Program-made: the position numbers and the translations under genes
Assembly: GCF_030272615.1 (NCBI RefSeq)
Contig: NC_081412.1
Coordinates: 669,442,852-669,506,851 of the forward strand
DNA length: 64,000 bases
Reading direction: 5' to 3'
Source of the DNA: Cryptomeria japonica
Taxonomy: Eukaryota > Streptophyta > Pinopsida > Cupressales > Cupressaceae
Notes under the pieces: model-generated
Told to the model about the DNA's origin: nothing
Seen by the model: only the letters and a program-made list of their open reading frames with translations
Database searches by the model: none
Part shown: piece after piece, positions 32,871 through 44,288 of the stretch
How positions within the stretch are numbered: the first letter of the stretch is position 1
Layout of the letters: each line of letters starts with the position of its first letter

Positions 32871-34391
32871 TGTATATCAGGAATTTAGAAATCATCAAAG
32901 CAAATAAAAATTAGCTAACCACAAAGCCAAATTGCAATGAAATAAATCCTATTTACACTCAATAGAAGAATTGAAAACAAGACATTCAAAATACATAAAA
33001 ATCCATCACCAATGTCTCTTCCAATTGACCTCCATTGTCCTTCTTTCTCCTCCAAACAACGGATTTGTGTGGATCTCACCTACAAGTGCAAAAGCATGAA
33101 GCAAGATTGATTTTGATAGCGCAAGGATACTAGAAGCGTGGTTGATTGATCTCTTTTGATTGAAGAAGCTCATCCAATTTATAGACAAATTGGAGAGAGG
33201 ACAAGATTAGCATGAAATTGATATTAGAGGCAATTGATTTCAAAAATGGCAAAATTGAGTTGAAGAAAGAAGGTTATGACACCTTCTATGTCAAGAATTA
33301 TGACATATTGCCAATGCAAAGGTTAGAGAACTAAAAGCTTATGACCTCTTGCTATGCCAATGGTATGACACATGAGAAATTCATGCTTCCACCGAAGCAC
33401 AAAAATAGGGAGAGACTAGAGAGGAATTGATTAGGTGGAAATTGAATTTAGAAAATGAGGTGGAAATTAGGAATTAGGAAAAAATTAGAAATAAGGTTAG
33501 AAATGATGAATTGGAAATTAGGAAATTAGAAATTGATGAAATTAGAAAATTAGGTGAATTAATTAATAATTTTTCATTCATTAATTAATTCACAAAAAGA
33601 GGGGGAATTAATTAGCCAAATAAATAAATATTTAATTATGACAAGAAGACTTAGGATAAATAAATAAATAATTTAACCTAGAGGGAAAATGACAAACAAG
33701 ATTAAATGAATAAATCATAAAACCCTAGAAGATGAATTAGAAGTGCAAGGACGACAATCAGGTCTTGACAAAAGATAATTGATGTAGGGTCGATTTGATT
33801 ATGATTCTGATTGACAAAGGACCAGTGTTGATAAATGATTAAAATCGGTTGACAAAAATCAATGACAAATTGACCAAGATTGACAAGGAGATCAAATTGA
33901 AAAGCGCCAATTGACATGATTAAAGAAGACAAGGATCGATGATGAATCGATCACAAAATGACAAAATTGGCAAGGACAAGGATCGATGATGAATCAATCG
34001 CAAAAATGATGAGATTGACAAGGACAAGGTTCGATGATGAATCGATCACAAAATGACGAGATTGACAAGGACAAGGATCAATGATGAATCAATTGCAAAA
34101 TGATGTGATTAACAAGGACAAGGATTGATGATGAATCGATCACAACAATGACATGATTTGACAAGGACAAGGATCGACCAAAATCATGATTGAAATTTGC
34201 TATCGACAAGACCTAATTTGAAAGCAAGAAAAAATGAGGAATGCAGAAGAAGGACTCGATGCTCGCAAATGATAAAGATGAAGTGCGCAACATAGAAGAA
34301 ATGTTAATGCAACGCAAGAACCCTAAAATAAGGCAATGCACAAATGTTAAAGTATGACTCCGCAAGCATTGACCATTTTTAGATGTCTACA
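32871..34391 (-). repeat. 3' LTR of element B
   Basis: 1521 bp, TG/CA ends. The minus-strand TATAAAT lies at about 33176-33183 within CCAATTTATAG. The U3 array of GACAAGGATCGATGATGAAT units covers about 33905-34180. Confidence 0.92.
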
Positions 34392-34409
34392 TTTTGCCCC
34401 TCTTTGAGA
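34392..34409 (-). other. Polypurine tract of element B
   Basis: On the minus strand TCAAAGAGGGGCAAAA abuts the 3' LTR start TGTAGACATC, matching element A. Confidence 0.8.
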
Positions 34410-34675
34410 CAATGTGATTTTAAGTGTTGTTTCAAAGAGCAATAATGAAAATGCCCCAAACAATAACAATGACATATGCTCGCCCCCTCGAGGAATTGGC
34501 CAAAAAAATCCAGAAAAGAGGCCAAGTGATCGATAAGAATGATAGAAGATGATAGGTTTGAACGGATCAAAAATCAAAGGTCAGATGCACAAATTACAAG
34601 CACTGGAAGACATAAAAGACTGCGACCATCATGAGGTAGAGAACATGCACATCCATCTAGGTACTGACAAAGATC

Positions 34676-34682
34676 TATATAA
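34676..34682 (+). promoter_or_regulatory. Candidate TATA box of PMD gene B
   Basis: TATATAA, 89 bp before the exon-1 ATG, exactly the spacing found in element A. Confidence 0.5.
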
Positions 34683-34764
34683 GAGACAAGGAGAATGAAA
34701 AGAGTTCATTTGCACTGGCCAAAGTGGAGGAGTTGTTGCTTAGGAAAAAGACCCTTGCAGAGAG

Positions 34765-37088
34765 ATGGCGAACATTCCAATGGTAGATCACCTTGGGGAA
34801 TATGTACGCACCTATAGACAACTGAACGATGCAGGAGCAGCGGTATGTAGCTCAAAAAACCATATGGTCAATTTCATGCATTTTGCTTGATTGCGGGACA
34901 TTGCGGGGCCCACAGGGGAAGGAAAAAGAGAGTCCTGTGCCTGTGTGGGCACATTCTGTGCCTGTGTAAATAGGTTATGCACCTATGTAAGGTAAACAGG
35001 CACAACTTGATGCTGCATAGGTACAAGACAGGGTACACAGGCGCAGTTGTGCACTTAGGACACTAATTTGACCAAAAACAGCGTGCAGATGATCCCAAAA
35101 AGAGGGATAAGGGTAGGATAGGTCAAAATAGATAAGAAAAACACTGATTGGTGCATGAAACAAAGAAATGCAGCCCTTAGGAGAAAACCCTAAAACTGAC
35201 AAATTATGCTCCAATTGTGATGCAGAGTCGACAGTATCCATTGATTGCGCGAGAAAATAGACCCAACTACTTCATGTTGTGACACAGACTTAGGAGTATG
35301 AACAAAGATACCTTAGCAAGACTTGGATTATACTATATTACATAGATGCCTAAGATTAGGGCAAACATAGGACTTCTCACTGCATTGGCCGAGCGATGGC
35401 ATTCAGAGACTTCTTCTTTTCATCTTCCGACTGGAGAGGCGACTGTGACACTAGAGGAAGTGTGGTGTATCGTCCGCATTATGATTCATGGGGAGATGGT
35501 TGTGTATGACCCAGTAACAAGGAGAGACTCTTTGTGTAGATTATTTGAGTGCGATGCAGATGACCTTGATATCATAGAGAGGGAGATTGGCTGGGAGACC
35601 ATGGCATCAGAGTATGATCAGCGATATGTGGTGATAGCAGTGGTTATGGCATGCCTATTAGTAGGTGACAGACGAGGACATGGATTCCCTATTGGATGGG
35701 GAAGAGTGCTAGAGCGGATGGCGATGGAGGGGACTGTATATGCATGGGGACCATGTGTGCTTGCCATGCTGTATTTTCAGTTGCATCAGATAGAATATCA
35801 GAGGGTACAGACTTTGAGTTGTGGGGTCACACTTTTACAAGTATGGGCATTTGAGCACATAGCCATATGTTGGCTGATTGCAAAGAGAAAGGTAGTACCA
35901 CATCAACCATGTGTATACTACTATGGGGGAACACTGAGACAGGGTCCATTCGGATACATATTTTATTGGCAACATGAGCTAGACAGATTGAGAGATTTCA
36001 CATGGAGGCCATATCATGATTGCCCTAGATTGTCAGATGATAGTGATGAGCTACCATATTGCAGATAGGAGAGATACTTGATTGGATGACTAGTGAATCG
36101 CCAGAGAGTGATTGAGATGTATCTGCCAGAGAGAGTTAGATGATAGTTTGGAGAGAGGCAGAATGTACTGATAGGGACTGCACACTTTGCCTAATCTCAT
36201 AGAGAGACAAGTCAGTGGGGGAGGATGATTCAGCCACACATAGCATATACTAACTTCACATAGCTACAACAGAGATAGTGGGATTGGAGATCAAATGTTG
36301 TAGATGTCAGGATGATAGAGGAGTATGAGCGATGGTTTGCACGATGGCAGCGAGTGCCATTGATGGATCTTGATATTCTAGTACCTAGGAGACAGGAGGA
36401 CTTTCCACTTACTGGAGAGGAGGACAGAGATGATGAGGATGGAGATGCAGATGAGGGAGATGATGAGGATGAGGGGGATATAGAGGGAGATGATGAGGGA
36501 GAGGAGGATGAGGATGAGGCTAGGGAGGACGATGAGGGAGAGGAGAGTCCTAGGTGCATGTCAAGAGATGAGCCGGATCCAACAGATCATGGGTCATTGC
36601 AGGATATACCGATAGGGCAGGAGACAGCTAGCATAGAGGAGATGGAGCTATCCAGAGCCACCATAGCGAGCCAGTATGATCACATTGCTACATTGGAGAG
36701 ATAGAATGCCATCTCGAGGACAAAGATAATGAGGCTGATAGAGGCTTGAGATATAACGATAGCCTAGGCACAACAAGCAGAGCAGAGAGTGACCGAGTAT
36801 GTTAAGTCGATTAGGGATGCTAGTGCGTGTGAGATGGCATAGATGTTATTAGAGGCAGGAGATGAGATGTGCCATTTGAGGACTCTATATGAGAGTGCAG
36901 TTCCACCAGAGCAGAGAGCAGCATCATATCGGTCATGATCGAGGACAAAGAGCAAGCCACACTCTCGGAGGTCAGTGAGTAGCATGGGGGTGAGTGGACC
37001 TAGGAGACCACCACAGCTAGGACTAGGGACAGGAGGGGCTTCATCCTTGAGACATAGCAGGGATGAGGAGGAAAAAGGGAGCACCTAG
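34765..37088 (+). pseudogene. Plant mobile domain (PMD) gene, copy B, two exons
   Basis: Exon 1 (34765-34842) is fully open: 26 codons beginning MANIPMVDHLGEYVRTYRQL and ending at GCG|GTATGT. Exon 2 starts at 35226 after TGATGCAG, in phase 0, and keeps one frame to the stop at 37086-37088, about 646 codons in all. PMD hallmarks are LTALAERWHSETSSFHL, GEATVTLEEVW, GHGFPIGWGRVLERMAM and VIEMYLPERVR. An acidic Asp/Glu tract (about 36420-36560), a helix with SRATIASQYDHIATLER and an Arg/Ser tail follow. There are about a dozen in-frame stops, such as TGA in the early exon 2 and TAG at 36066, but no indel that breaks frame. Antisense to the element, about 0.4 kb from the PPT. Activity unknown. Confidence 0.75.
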
Positions 37089-39559
37089 TGACAGAGGCAT
37101 GTGCTCCTTATGACAGAGACATATATAGTTTGACATTATGTACTCAGCCTGTGGGCCACACTTAGGACAGATAGTCCAATTTTGTACTCCGATATTATTT
37201 TGACATATGATATGATATGCAACTATATGATGGGATGCAATATGTTATGGCTTATGTTTACGTTCCATGTATGGATGTCTTATGCACTGTCTATGTACTA
37301 TCTTTGGAACATGTATGAATGGTGTTTATGTTTTTCTTGATGCATTTATAAGATGAAATGGATAAAATGCTTTTGTATGGACTTGATATAATGCAAATGT
37401 ACTAATCAATGAATGCAGGATGCAACTTATGTTTTTGGAGATCGAAGAACTAGACCGAATGGACTACCCAGACTGATAGAAGAAATGTTAGTAAGAAGAC
37501 ATTAGACAAAGGACAATTAGAAATGAAGGAAAACTTGCTTTCACAAATGCACATAAGTAGGTGAGAACCTTTATTTATTGTAGCAAAGCGGATGCAGAGC
37601 ATCGTGGCATTGAAGGCCAGAGCTGGAATGCAACCCCTTTTGCAAAAGATAGACACATTGCACACAAGGAATGAGTGAAGCATCCTAGGGTGCATACATC
37701 AAGGGTCGAGGTCTGTGCAGTGTTCACAAAGTGAACGTACTTATCTCAGACACCCAATGATATAGTTGCCCCAGTTTGTGACAAACATTCCACAAATAGC
37801 AAACACAACAAAAAAAGGAAAGGGACCATGAACCATCCCGATCACTCTAAATCACTCAGTGACATCCTCGAGCAACATAGGAACATGATCAAAGCCAAAG
37901 ATAAATTAGTAAAAAGATAAGACGCACAAATTCAACCAAGTCAAACAAACAGTCTGATCATCATTGTCAAAAGTGGAAAACAAGAATGATTATGCTGTCT
38001 GGTTCCAGGGGAATGCGGTACCCCATCTAAGACAGGACACAGTCTGGTTTCGAGTATACCACACCCTGTATAAGACCCATGATAATATTGACAAGGACCA
38101 ATGGTAATGTTGATGCTATTTTGATTGATGTGACAACTGTGATCGGATTGAATGCTTGCTTGGTCGAATAGTTCATCTGTTATTGCGTGATTTGATTGAA
38201 GCACAATGTTTGATTGATTGTCATTGGATGTATGCTCAGCGATCTGTCTATGCACAAAGGGATCATTTATTGACAAACTGCAAAATGCCAAAGAAATTGT
38301 TTTTGGATTATTTTTTTTTAGGACATTATTTGATTTTTAGGGACTTTTTTCAGGACATTATATGATTTTTTTTTTTTTTGGAGATTTTTTTTCAGGACAT
38401 TATATGATTTTTTTGGAGATTTTTTTCAAGACATTATATGATTTTTTTGGAGATTTTTTCAGGACATTATTTGATTTTTAGGGATTTTTTTTTTCAGGAC
38501 ATTTTATGAATGTTCTTGAATTATTTTGGGGCATTTTTTGATGTTTTTGGATTATTTCAAGACATTTTTCAATTTTTATGATTATTTCAAGACATTTTTC
38601 AATTTTTATGATTTTGCCCCCAGTGTCTAGCAAGGCAAGGAATATGATAGGTGAATAAATAGGCTTTCTGAAATCATGGTGGATAGAGGGAAGACAAAGG
38701 CCTTTTATCATGGTGACAATATGGATGCAATTTTCAAGGGCTATTGCGTGATGGGACAAGAGACTGGATATGACAATGTAAAGCAGTGACATGGCATGAG
38801 GGACATGTCAAGAGGTTTTTGAAACTATGTTTAAATTTTGCGTCCTTATGTCAGAGAAAGATCAAGGAATGAAAAAGGGTGTATGGATAGTGATAAGATA
38901 TGGATAGGACAAGAAAGACCAAGAATGGATAAGGGACATGGACTAAAGGTTGGGATTGGCCAAGGGATAGTGGCAGAAAGTTGCAATAAGCTAGGGAATA
39001 TGGATGAAATGTTGTAATAAGAAAATGGATAAATGACCAAAAGCTATGATGGACTAAAAGCTACAAACAAGATGCATGATGCTCATGAAGATCCTCAGGC
39101 TTGTCAAGATCAAAGGTGGAAAGAGGAAATGGACATGAGGGACAATAGGATAATGGAGGGTAATGACATGGTATGATAGGATATGAAGGAGGAAACCTGC
39201 CCCCAAGTGTGGTGTGCAAGAAGTTCATAGATTATGCATGACTCCTGTTTGCCAGGTTTTCATCATGGTACTTGCCCAAGGCACCTGTTTGCCAGGTTTT
39301 CACCAGTGGACGAATTATTTTTGCTTTACTTTTTTCTTTTGTCTTTTTTTTTTCACTTTTTTCACTTTTTTTTTTTTTGTATTTTGACTTTTTCAATAGA
39401 AGATGGACACATGATAGGGGATGGAAGAAGGAATCAAGCATCTTTTTTTTCATTTTGGATAGTAGCCTTGAAAAACAATGGACCATGACCTTTAAAAGTA
39501 TGCTCAAAGACGTTGGTAGGATAAGGACATGGAAAATAAGATGAAACTAAAGTAAGGAT
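37089..39559. other. Interval between the two convergent ORFs of B
   Basis: No gene seen. Colinear with 20491-22750 of element A, including the T-rich array (38310-38610) and the duplicated GCCAGGTTTTCA block near 39250-39300. Confidence 0.5.
38310..38610. repeat. T-rich GGACATT tandem array, element B
   Basis: About ten degenerate units of the type TTTTTTCAGGACATTATATG, longer than in element A. Unit number differs between the copies, as expected of replication slippage. Confidence 0.75.
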
Positions 39560-42333
39560 TTATGCAAAGGATGGGATCAAAGGGATCGAAGGATGAAAAA
39601 TATGCATTGGATAATGGATAGGGTATTGGAAGAACTGGGCTTCACTGGATGGAAATGAAGGCAAGATCAACATTGGAACATACCTTGATGGGTGGTGGAT
39701 TGATGGAGGAAAAATGGATCTCAGATTGTGAGATTTGGATGGAGGAATAGCTTGGGATTGTGCGACATAAGGGCCCAAAATGGATGAAGAAGGTGATGGA
39801 GGAACAAATTTGAGAGGGTTGGATGGAGGAATAGTAACTTTGGATGCCAAGTTGGATGTTTCTTTAGGCTTTTGTGCTTCAAGGAGCTTCTTGGGAATCC
39901 ACATGGTTTTTGATGTTTCATTTTTTTTTAGTTCCTTGGAGTGAATTGCTTGCATAAGGGATTTAGGAACCCATATATATTTTGACTTTGCTTTATTTTG
40001 CTCAATGGGCCTTTGTGGCCTTTTGGATATTTCTTTTTCTTTATAGATCATATTGTTCTTTGTTTTGACATGTCGATTATATTGGACATGTTGATCCTTG
40101 AATACATGTGGATTGCTAGACTAATGACTTTTATGCTTGGCATCCAAATTGCTTGGAGGGGGAAAGGAATGCATGGATGGATATGAATGAAATGAACTTC
40201 TTTTGGATTGATGAAATTTACTCAAGGATGTGTGCCTTTGCTGACCTTGCATAGAGGACGAAGGGATATAAGGACCTAAGATGGATGGAAAGTATGATGG
40301 GGAAGGTGTATGTTTTGATTTTGATGGAGGGATACCAACGTCTTGAGAGTGAGTTGTGTAGACATGACCCTTAAGATCTTCTTTGATATGGAGGGGTTCT
40401 TTCTCATGAAGGTCTACCCCTTTTCCTTTATGAATATCTTGACTTGTAGGATACTCTTTTCTTTGGGAAGAAGACACGAGTCCATTATGAGGTGGATATG
40501 ATATGAGAGAAATAATGAGATATTGAAGTGGATTGGATTGCACGAAAGTGGAAGAACCCATTGTTAATGTCAGGGGTTCATGAACATCTTGCACTGACAC
40601 GTTAGAATCATGAGGGGGATTACGATCATGAGGGGGACTAGGAGTGTGTGGTGGACATGGTTCAATGACAGGCTCTTCAAGAGATGGAATGGGAGAAATA
40701 ATGGGATCATTAAAAGAAATGAGAGCTTGGAGTGTATATGGAGCATTAAGACAAGGAGATGGAGGAACAAAAGGATCTTGTGGAGGATTTAAAGGAATAA
40801 TTTGATCTTGACAAGGAGGAAGATCATTGGAATCCTCTTTAAAGTTGCTTTGCTCTGGACTTTTAATGGGATCATAGGAAAGGATGGAAGGGATATCTTG
40901 ATCTTGCTCGGGGAATGGAGTGTCAATAGGACTTTGGATAGGATGGACAAGAATAGGGGAATCATCATGAGTGTCTGGGAACATGGGGTCTTGGTCAACA
41001 ATCGGATGGGATGATAAGGTTTCAGGATCTTGATCTTGATCTTTTTTAAGACACATTTCTTCATGCTCTAAATTATCCTCTTGATATGAAGTTGGACTTT
41101 GGATATGCATGGGGGATTCTGACAAGGAATTAATGTTTTGGCATGAAGGAAATTCACTTTGAACATTTGTGATGGATTCTAGCAAGGAATCAATGCTTGA
41201 ACATGAGGAAGAGGGACTTCAAATGGGGTCCTTTAAAATAGGTAATGGCAATAAAGTGCATGGTGGCATTGGGTCTAGTATTTCTGAAACATGACAAGGA
41301 TGTGCATCATGAATTGGATTATCTTGGCAATCAATTATGGATAGCCTTGGATAATTTCATCCTTGGGTGTATTATTTGATGAGGACAATATGGAAGGTTC
41401 TTGTGAAACTTCTAAAGGTGTAGGGATAGATGCCACTGGAGAGTCCATTTGTTTGTGGGGGGCTGAGGCATTGCTAGACATAAGTGTATTATCTTGATCT
41501 TCCTCAAAGAACTCACTTGGTAGTTTCCTTAAGAGCCTTGCAATAAAGCCACCTTTCTTTCAAGGTTTTGACATAGTTGTACCTAGAATATGAACGTGTT
41601 TGGAATAGAGTTGGTTATGGTCTAATGTCATGTTTTGATTTCAAACTAGATGTTGATCAAATTGGTTTGACATGTTCAAAATTTGGCTTGATGCATGTTG
41701 CAACCTTTGTTTTTGAATTTGTGATTGTGGTTGTTGACATTGATATGTTTATTGAACTTGTTGATATTCCACCATTGGTTGAACTATTTGTGGACATTGT
41801 ATAATTGGTTGGACATATTATTGAAATTGGACCATTGGTTGTGTTGGTTGTATATGTTGGACCATTGGTTGTGTCTTTTGGAAATGTTTGAACTTTTGAA
41901 CAATTGGTTGTGATGGTTGAAATTGTGATTGATAGTAAACACCTTCTTGTTCTTGTTGTGAAGGCACATAATGTTGTTGTCTCTTTTCTTGAAATTGTTT
42001 CATCATCTCTATTTGTGAGAAGAGAGCTGGTATGTCTAATTGTTCAATAAGAGATCTTACATCAATTGGCTCAATCTTTGGATTTCGACCTGGAAATTTT
42101 TGAAACATTTTGGACATTTGTAATCTATTCTTCTCAATGTTTTTCACTTTTTGTTCCAAAATCTCCTTTTCTTGAGCTAGTTTCTCCTCTAGTTTTTGTA
42201 TTTGGACATTTATATCATCATGATAAGTTTGATCCAAGTTCTGAGACATGTAGAGATTGGATTGACATGATTGATTTTGCAATTGTGATGACATGTCTTC
42301 GTAAGAAGGTTGAGACCTCATTTCAATAAACAT
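39560..42333 (-). pseudogene. Sense ORF of element B, low-complexity, gag position
   Basis: About 925 codons start at ATG 42333. Colinear with 25575-22751 of element A: coiled coil (LEEKLAQEKEILEQKVKNIEK), a better preserved block FQKFPGRNPKIEPIDVRSL, Gln-rich PMVQ repeats, then the Pro/Ser/Asp-rich disordered region and the C-terminal IPPS-rich part with KSKYIWVPKSLMQAIHSKEL, which is disrupted in A. A one-base loss near 41349 shifts the frame, and a few stops are present. No known retroviral domain. Conservation of frame and motif order between the copies supports a real gene of the family. Confidence 0.65.
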
Positions 42334-44266
42334 GTCACTATGCAATGCAACTAATGGGATTGACAAATGCAACCTAAAAGGATGACAATGCAACCTATGT
42401 TTTTGTTGTTTTTCAAGATTTTGACAAACTTTTTGGAATGCAAACCTAAAGACTCAACCTTGGGAAGTTGAAATGAAGTGAGGACCTTAAAGGACAAAAG
42501 ACCGAATGACAATAGGACAAATTGACAATGTCTCACCTATATGCTTGGATACTAAGCTAGGTTTGACAAAAATGATATTAATGAAAGGACAAATTTTAGA
42601 CAAGGTCAAGAGTCCCTAGCAACAACTTAGGGTATCATCCAAAGTTTTGATTTTTCAAGTTTGACAAACCAAATTTTGAGACTAAATGCAAGAAGGCAAT
42701 GATTATGACAATGACTTAGGATATGACATGAAAATGATCTAAGGATATGATATGACAAGATGAAACCAAGACAAGATGACAATACAATGATAAGGATATG
42801 CGAAGACCAATGACTTGGAATATGCAAAATGCAACCTAAGCAAGACCTAATTTTAGCATGACAAGGATAATGCACGAATGTCACCTAAATGGAAATCTAG
42901 CTTGGATATGACAATGAAATGCAAACTTAGGGAAATGATTTTGAACCTAAGTGCAAAATGAGGACGCTTGCAATGAAAAAGACTAAAATGAAGGGAGATG
43001 ACAATATGCCCTAGGACCTAAGTTGGACTATGCAAAGCCTAGTCTAAAGTGACATGAATTTTGAAACAAAGACATTCAATGTTTTGAACTTTGTTGGATG
43101 AAAGTTCTCTTCTTAAAACCTTTTTTGGATTTGTTTGACAAATGATGTTTTGTGACAATTGTATAATTCAACTTTTGACAATCACAAAAGACAAGATGTT
43201 TGGACTTAGACTCAAGACAATCATGCTCATTCACAACAAATCCTATGGCTGACAAGGGCAATATCTGTTGAATCCTCTAACCATAAAATACAACACTAAG
43301 CCGGATAGCTAGACGCTTGGTAGCAGTAGCTCCCCCTTATAGTGCACTCACTTCTTGGGCATACCAAACTTCGAGCTCAAGGGGCATCACTTCCCAAGAA
43401 CTTTCTATCTCTAACTGAGGAGTACATGAGAGGTGTCTTTGGCATGTGCGTATCACAATGCCTAAGCCAACAGATAGAAGGATTTTGGCATCTAAAAACA
43501 AGAGATTCTAGTAAGGGCATGCATTTGGGTGGGTATTGATCTGGTGAATAAATCGTCGCAATACCATTCCAGCTCCTGTTGTCTACAACTATCATTGCAT
43601 CCACAGTTATTTAGAGTGGTTCAGAAGAGCTTGGCTTTAGCCCATCACCACTTTGGGTCATTCCCTCTCACCAAGGCCTATGCGAAGTGCCAGGAAAATT
43701 GGGAGGCAGGCCCAGTTCTAAGGGTTAAAACATGCAATCAATTTAAAAACAGACAAAGCATGCATGGTTTTCATTAACCTTTAAGAAATGAAATGTGCAA
43801 CTACTTTAAAAATCGCAAGCAAGATGTTTTAATGAGAGCCTTTGACTGCATCCTGCATAAGATTTGTTAGTAGTTGCATTTTTCATCTTCGTCACATGTA
43901 ATGCCAAGATGCTGCACAGAGAATTAGTACCAAAGAAAAACCAGAATGCAAGAAAGAGAATGAAAAAAACAAATTTGCAAGTAAAAACAACTGATTTTAC
44001 CTCTATTTCTGGCCTTACACAAGTGCAGAATGACTCAACACAGGCGAAGAACTCTTTGACATAGGCACAAAACCCTTTGACACAGGCGCAAAACCCTTCT
44101 ACATAGGTACAAAACCCTTTAACACAGGCATAAAACTCTTCAACACAGGTGCAAAACCCTTCAACATAGGCGTAGAAGTGCCCAGAAAGCTCCGAGTCAC
44201 CCTGTTTCTTGAGTTTTTTACTAGCAAACAAGCTCAAAAGCACTCAAAACATGATTAAGGGGTTAG
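42334..44266 (-). other. Leader of element B
   Basis: About 1.9 kb without a supported gene. The TGTGT-GCGCA-type array at 44020-44180 yields an apparent Cys-rich repeat peptide on the minus strand (GFCACVKGF-like units), which I treat as a by-product of the repeat. Confidence 0.6.
44020..44180 (-). repeat. Tandem 18-20-bp units in leader B
   Basis: About eight units on the sense strand of the type GGGTTTTGCGCCTGTGTCAA. Related to the units in leader A and in the PMD introns of both elements (B: about 34925-35060). Confidence 0.75.
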
Positions 44267-44284
44267 TTCACATCGGGTTCACCA
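44267..44284 (-). other. Primer binding site of element B
   Basis: Minus-strand TGGTGAACCCGATGTGAA, one substitution from element A, 4 bases inside the 5' LTR edge. Confidence 0.7.
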
Positions 44285-44288
44285 GAAA

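Noticed and set aside
43806-44243. Apparent Cys-rich repeat protein (GFCACVKGF units)
   Set aside because: Produced by the 18-20-bp tandem units in the leader of element B. The matching region of element A does not keep the frame.
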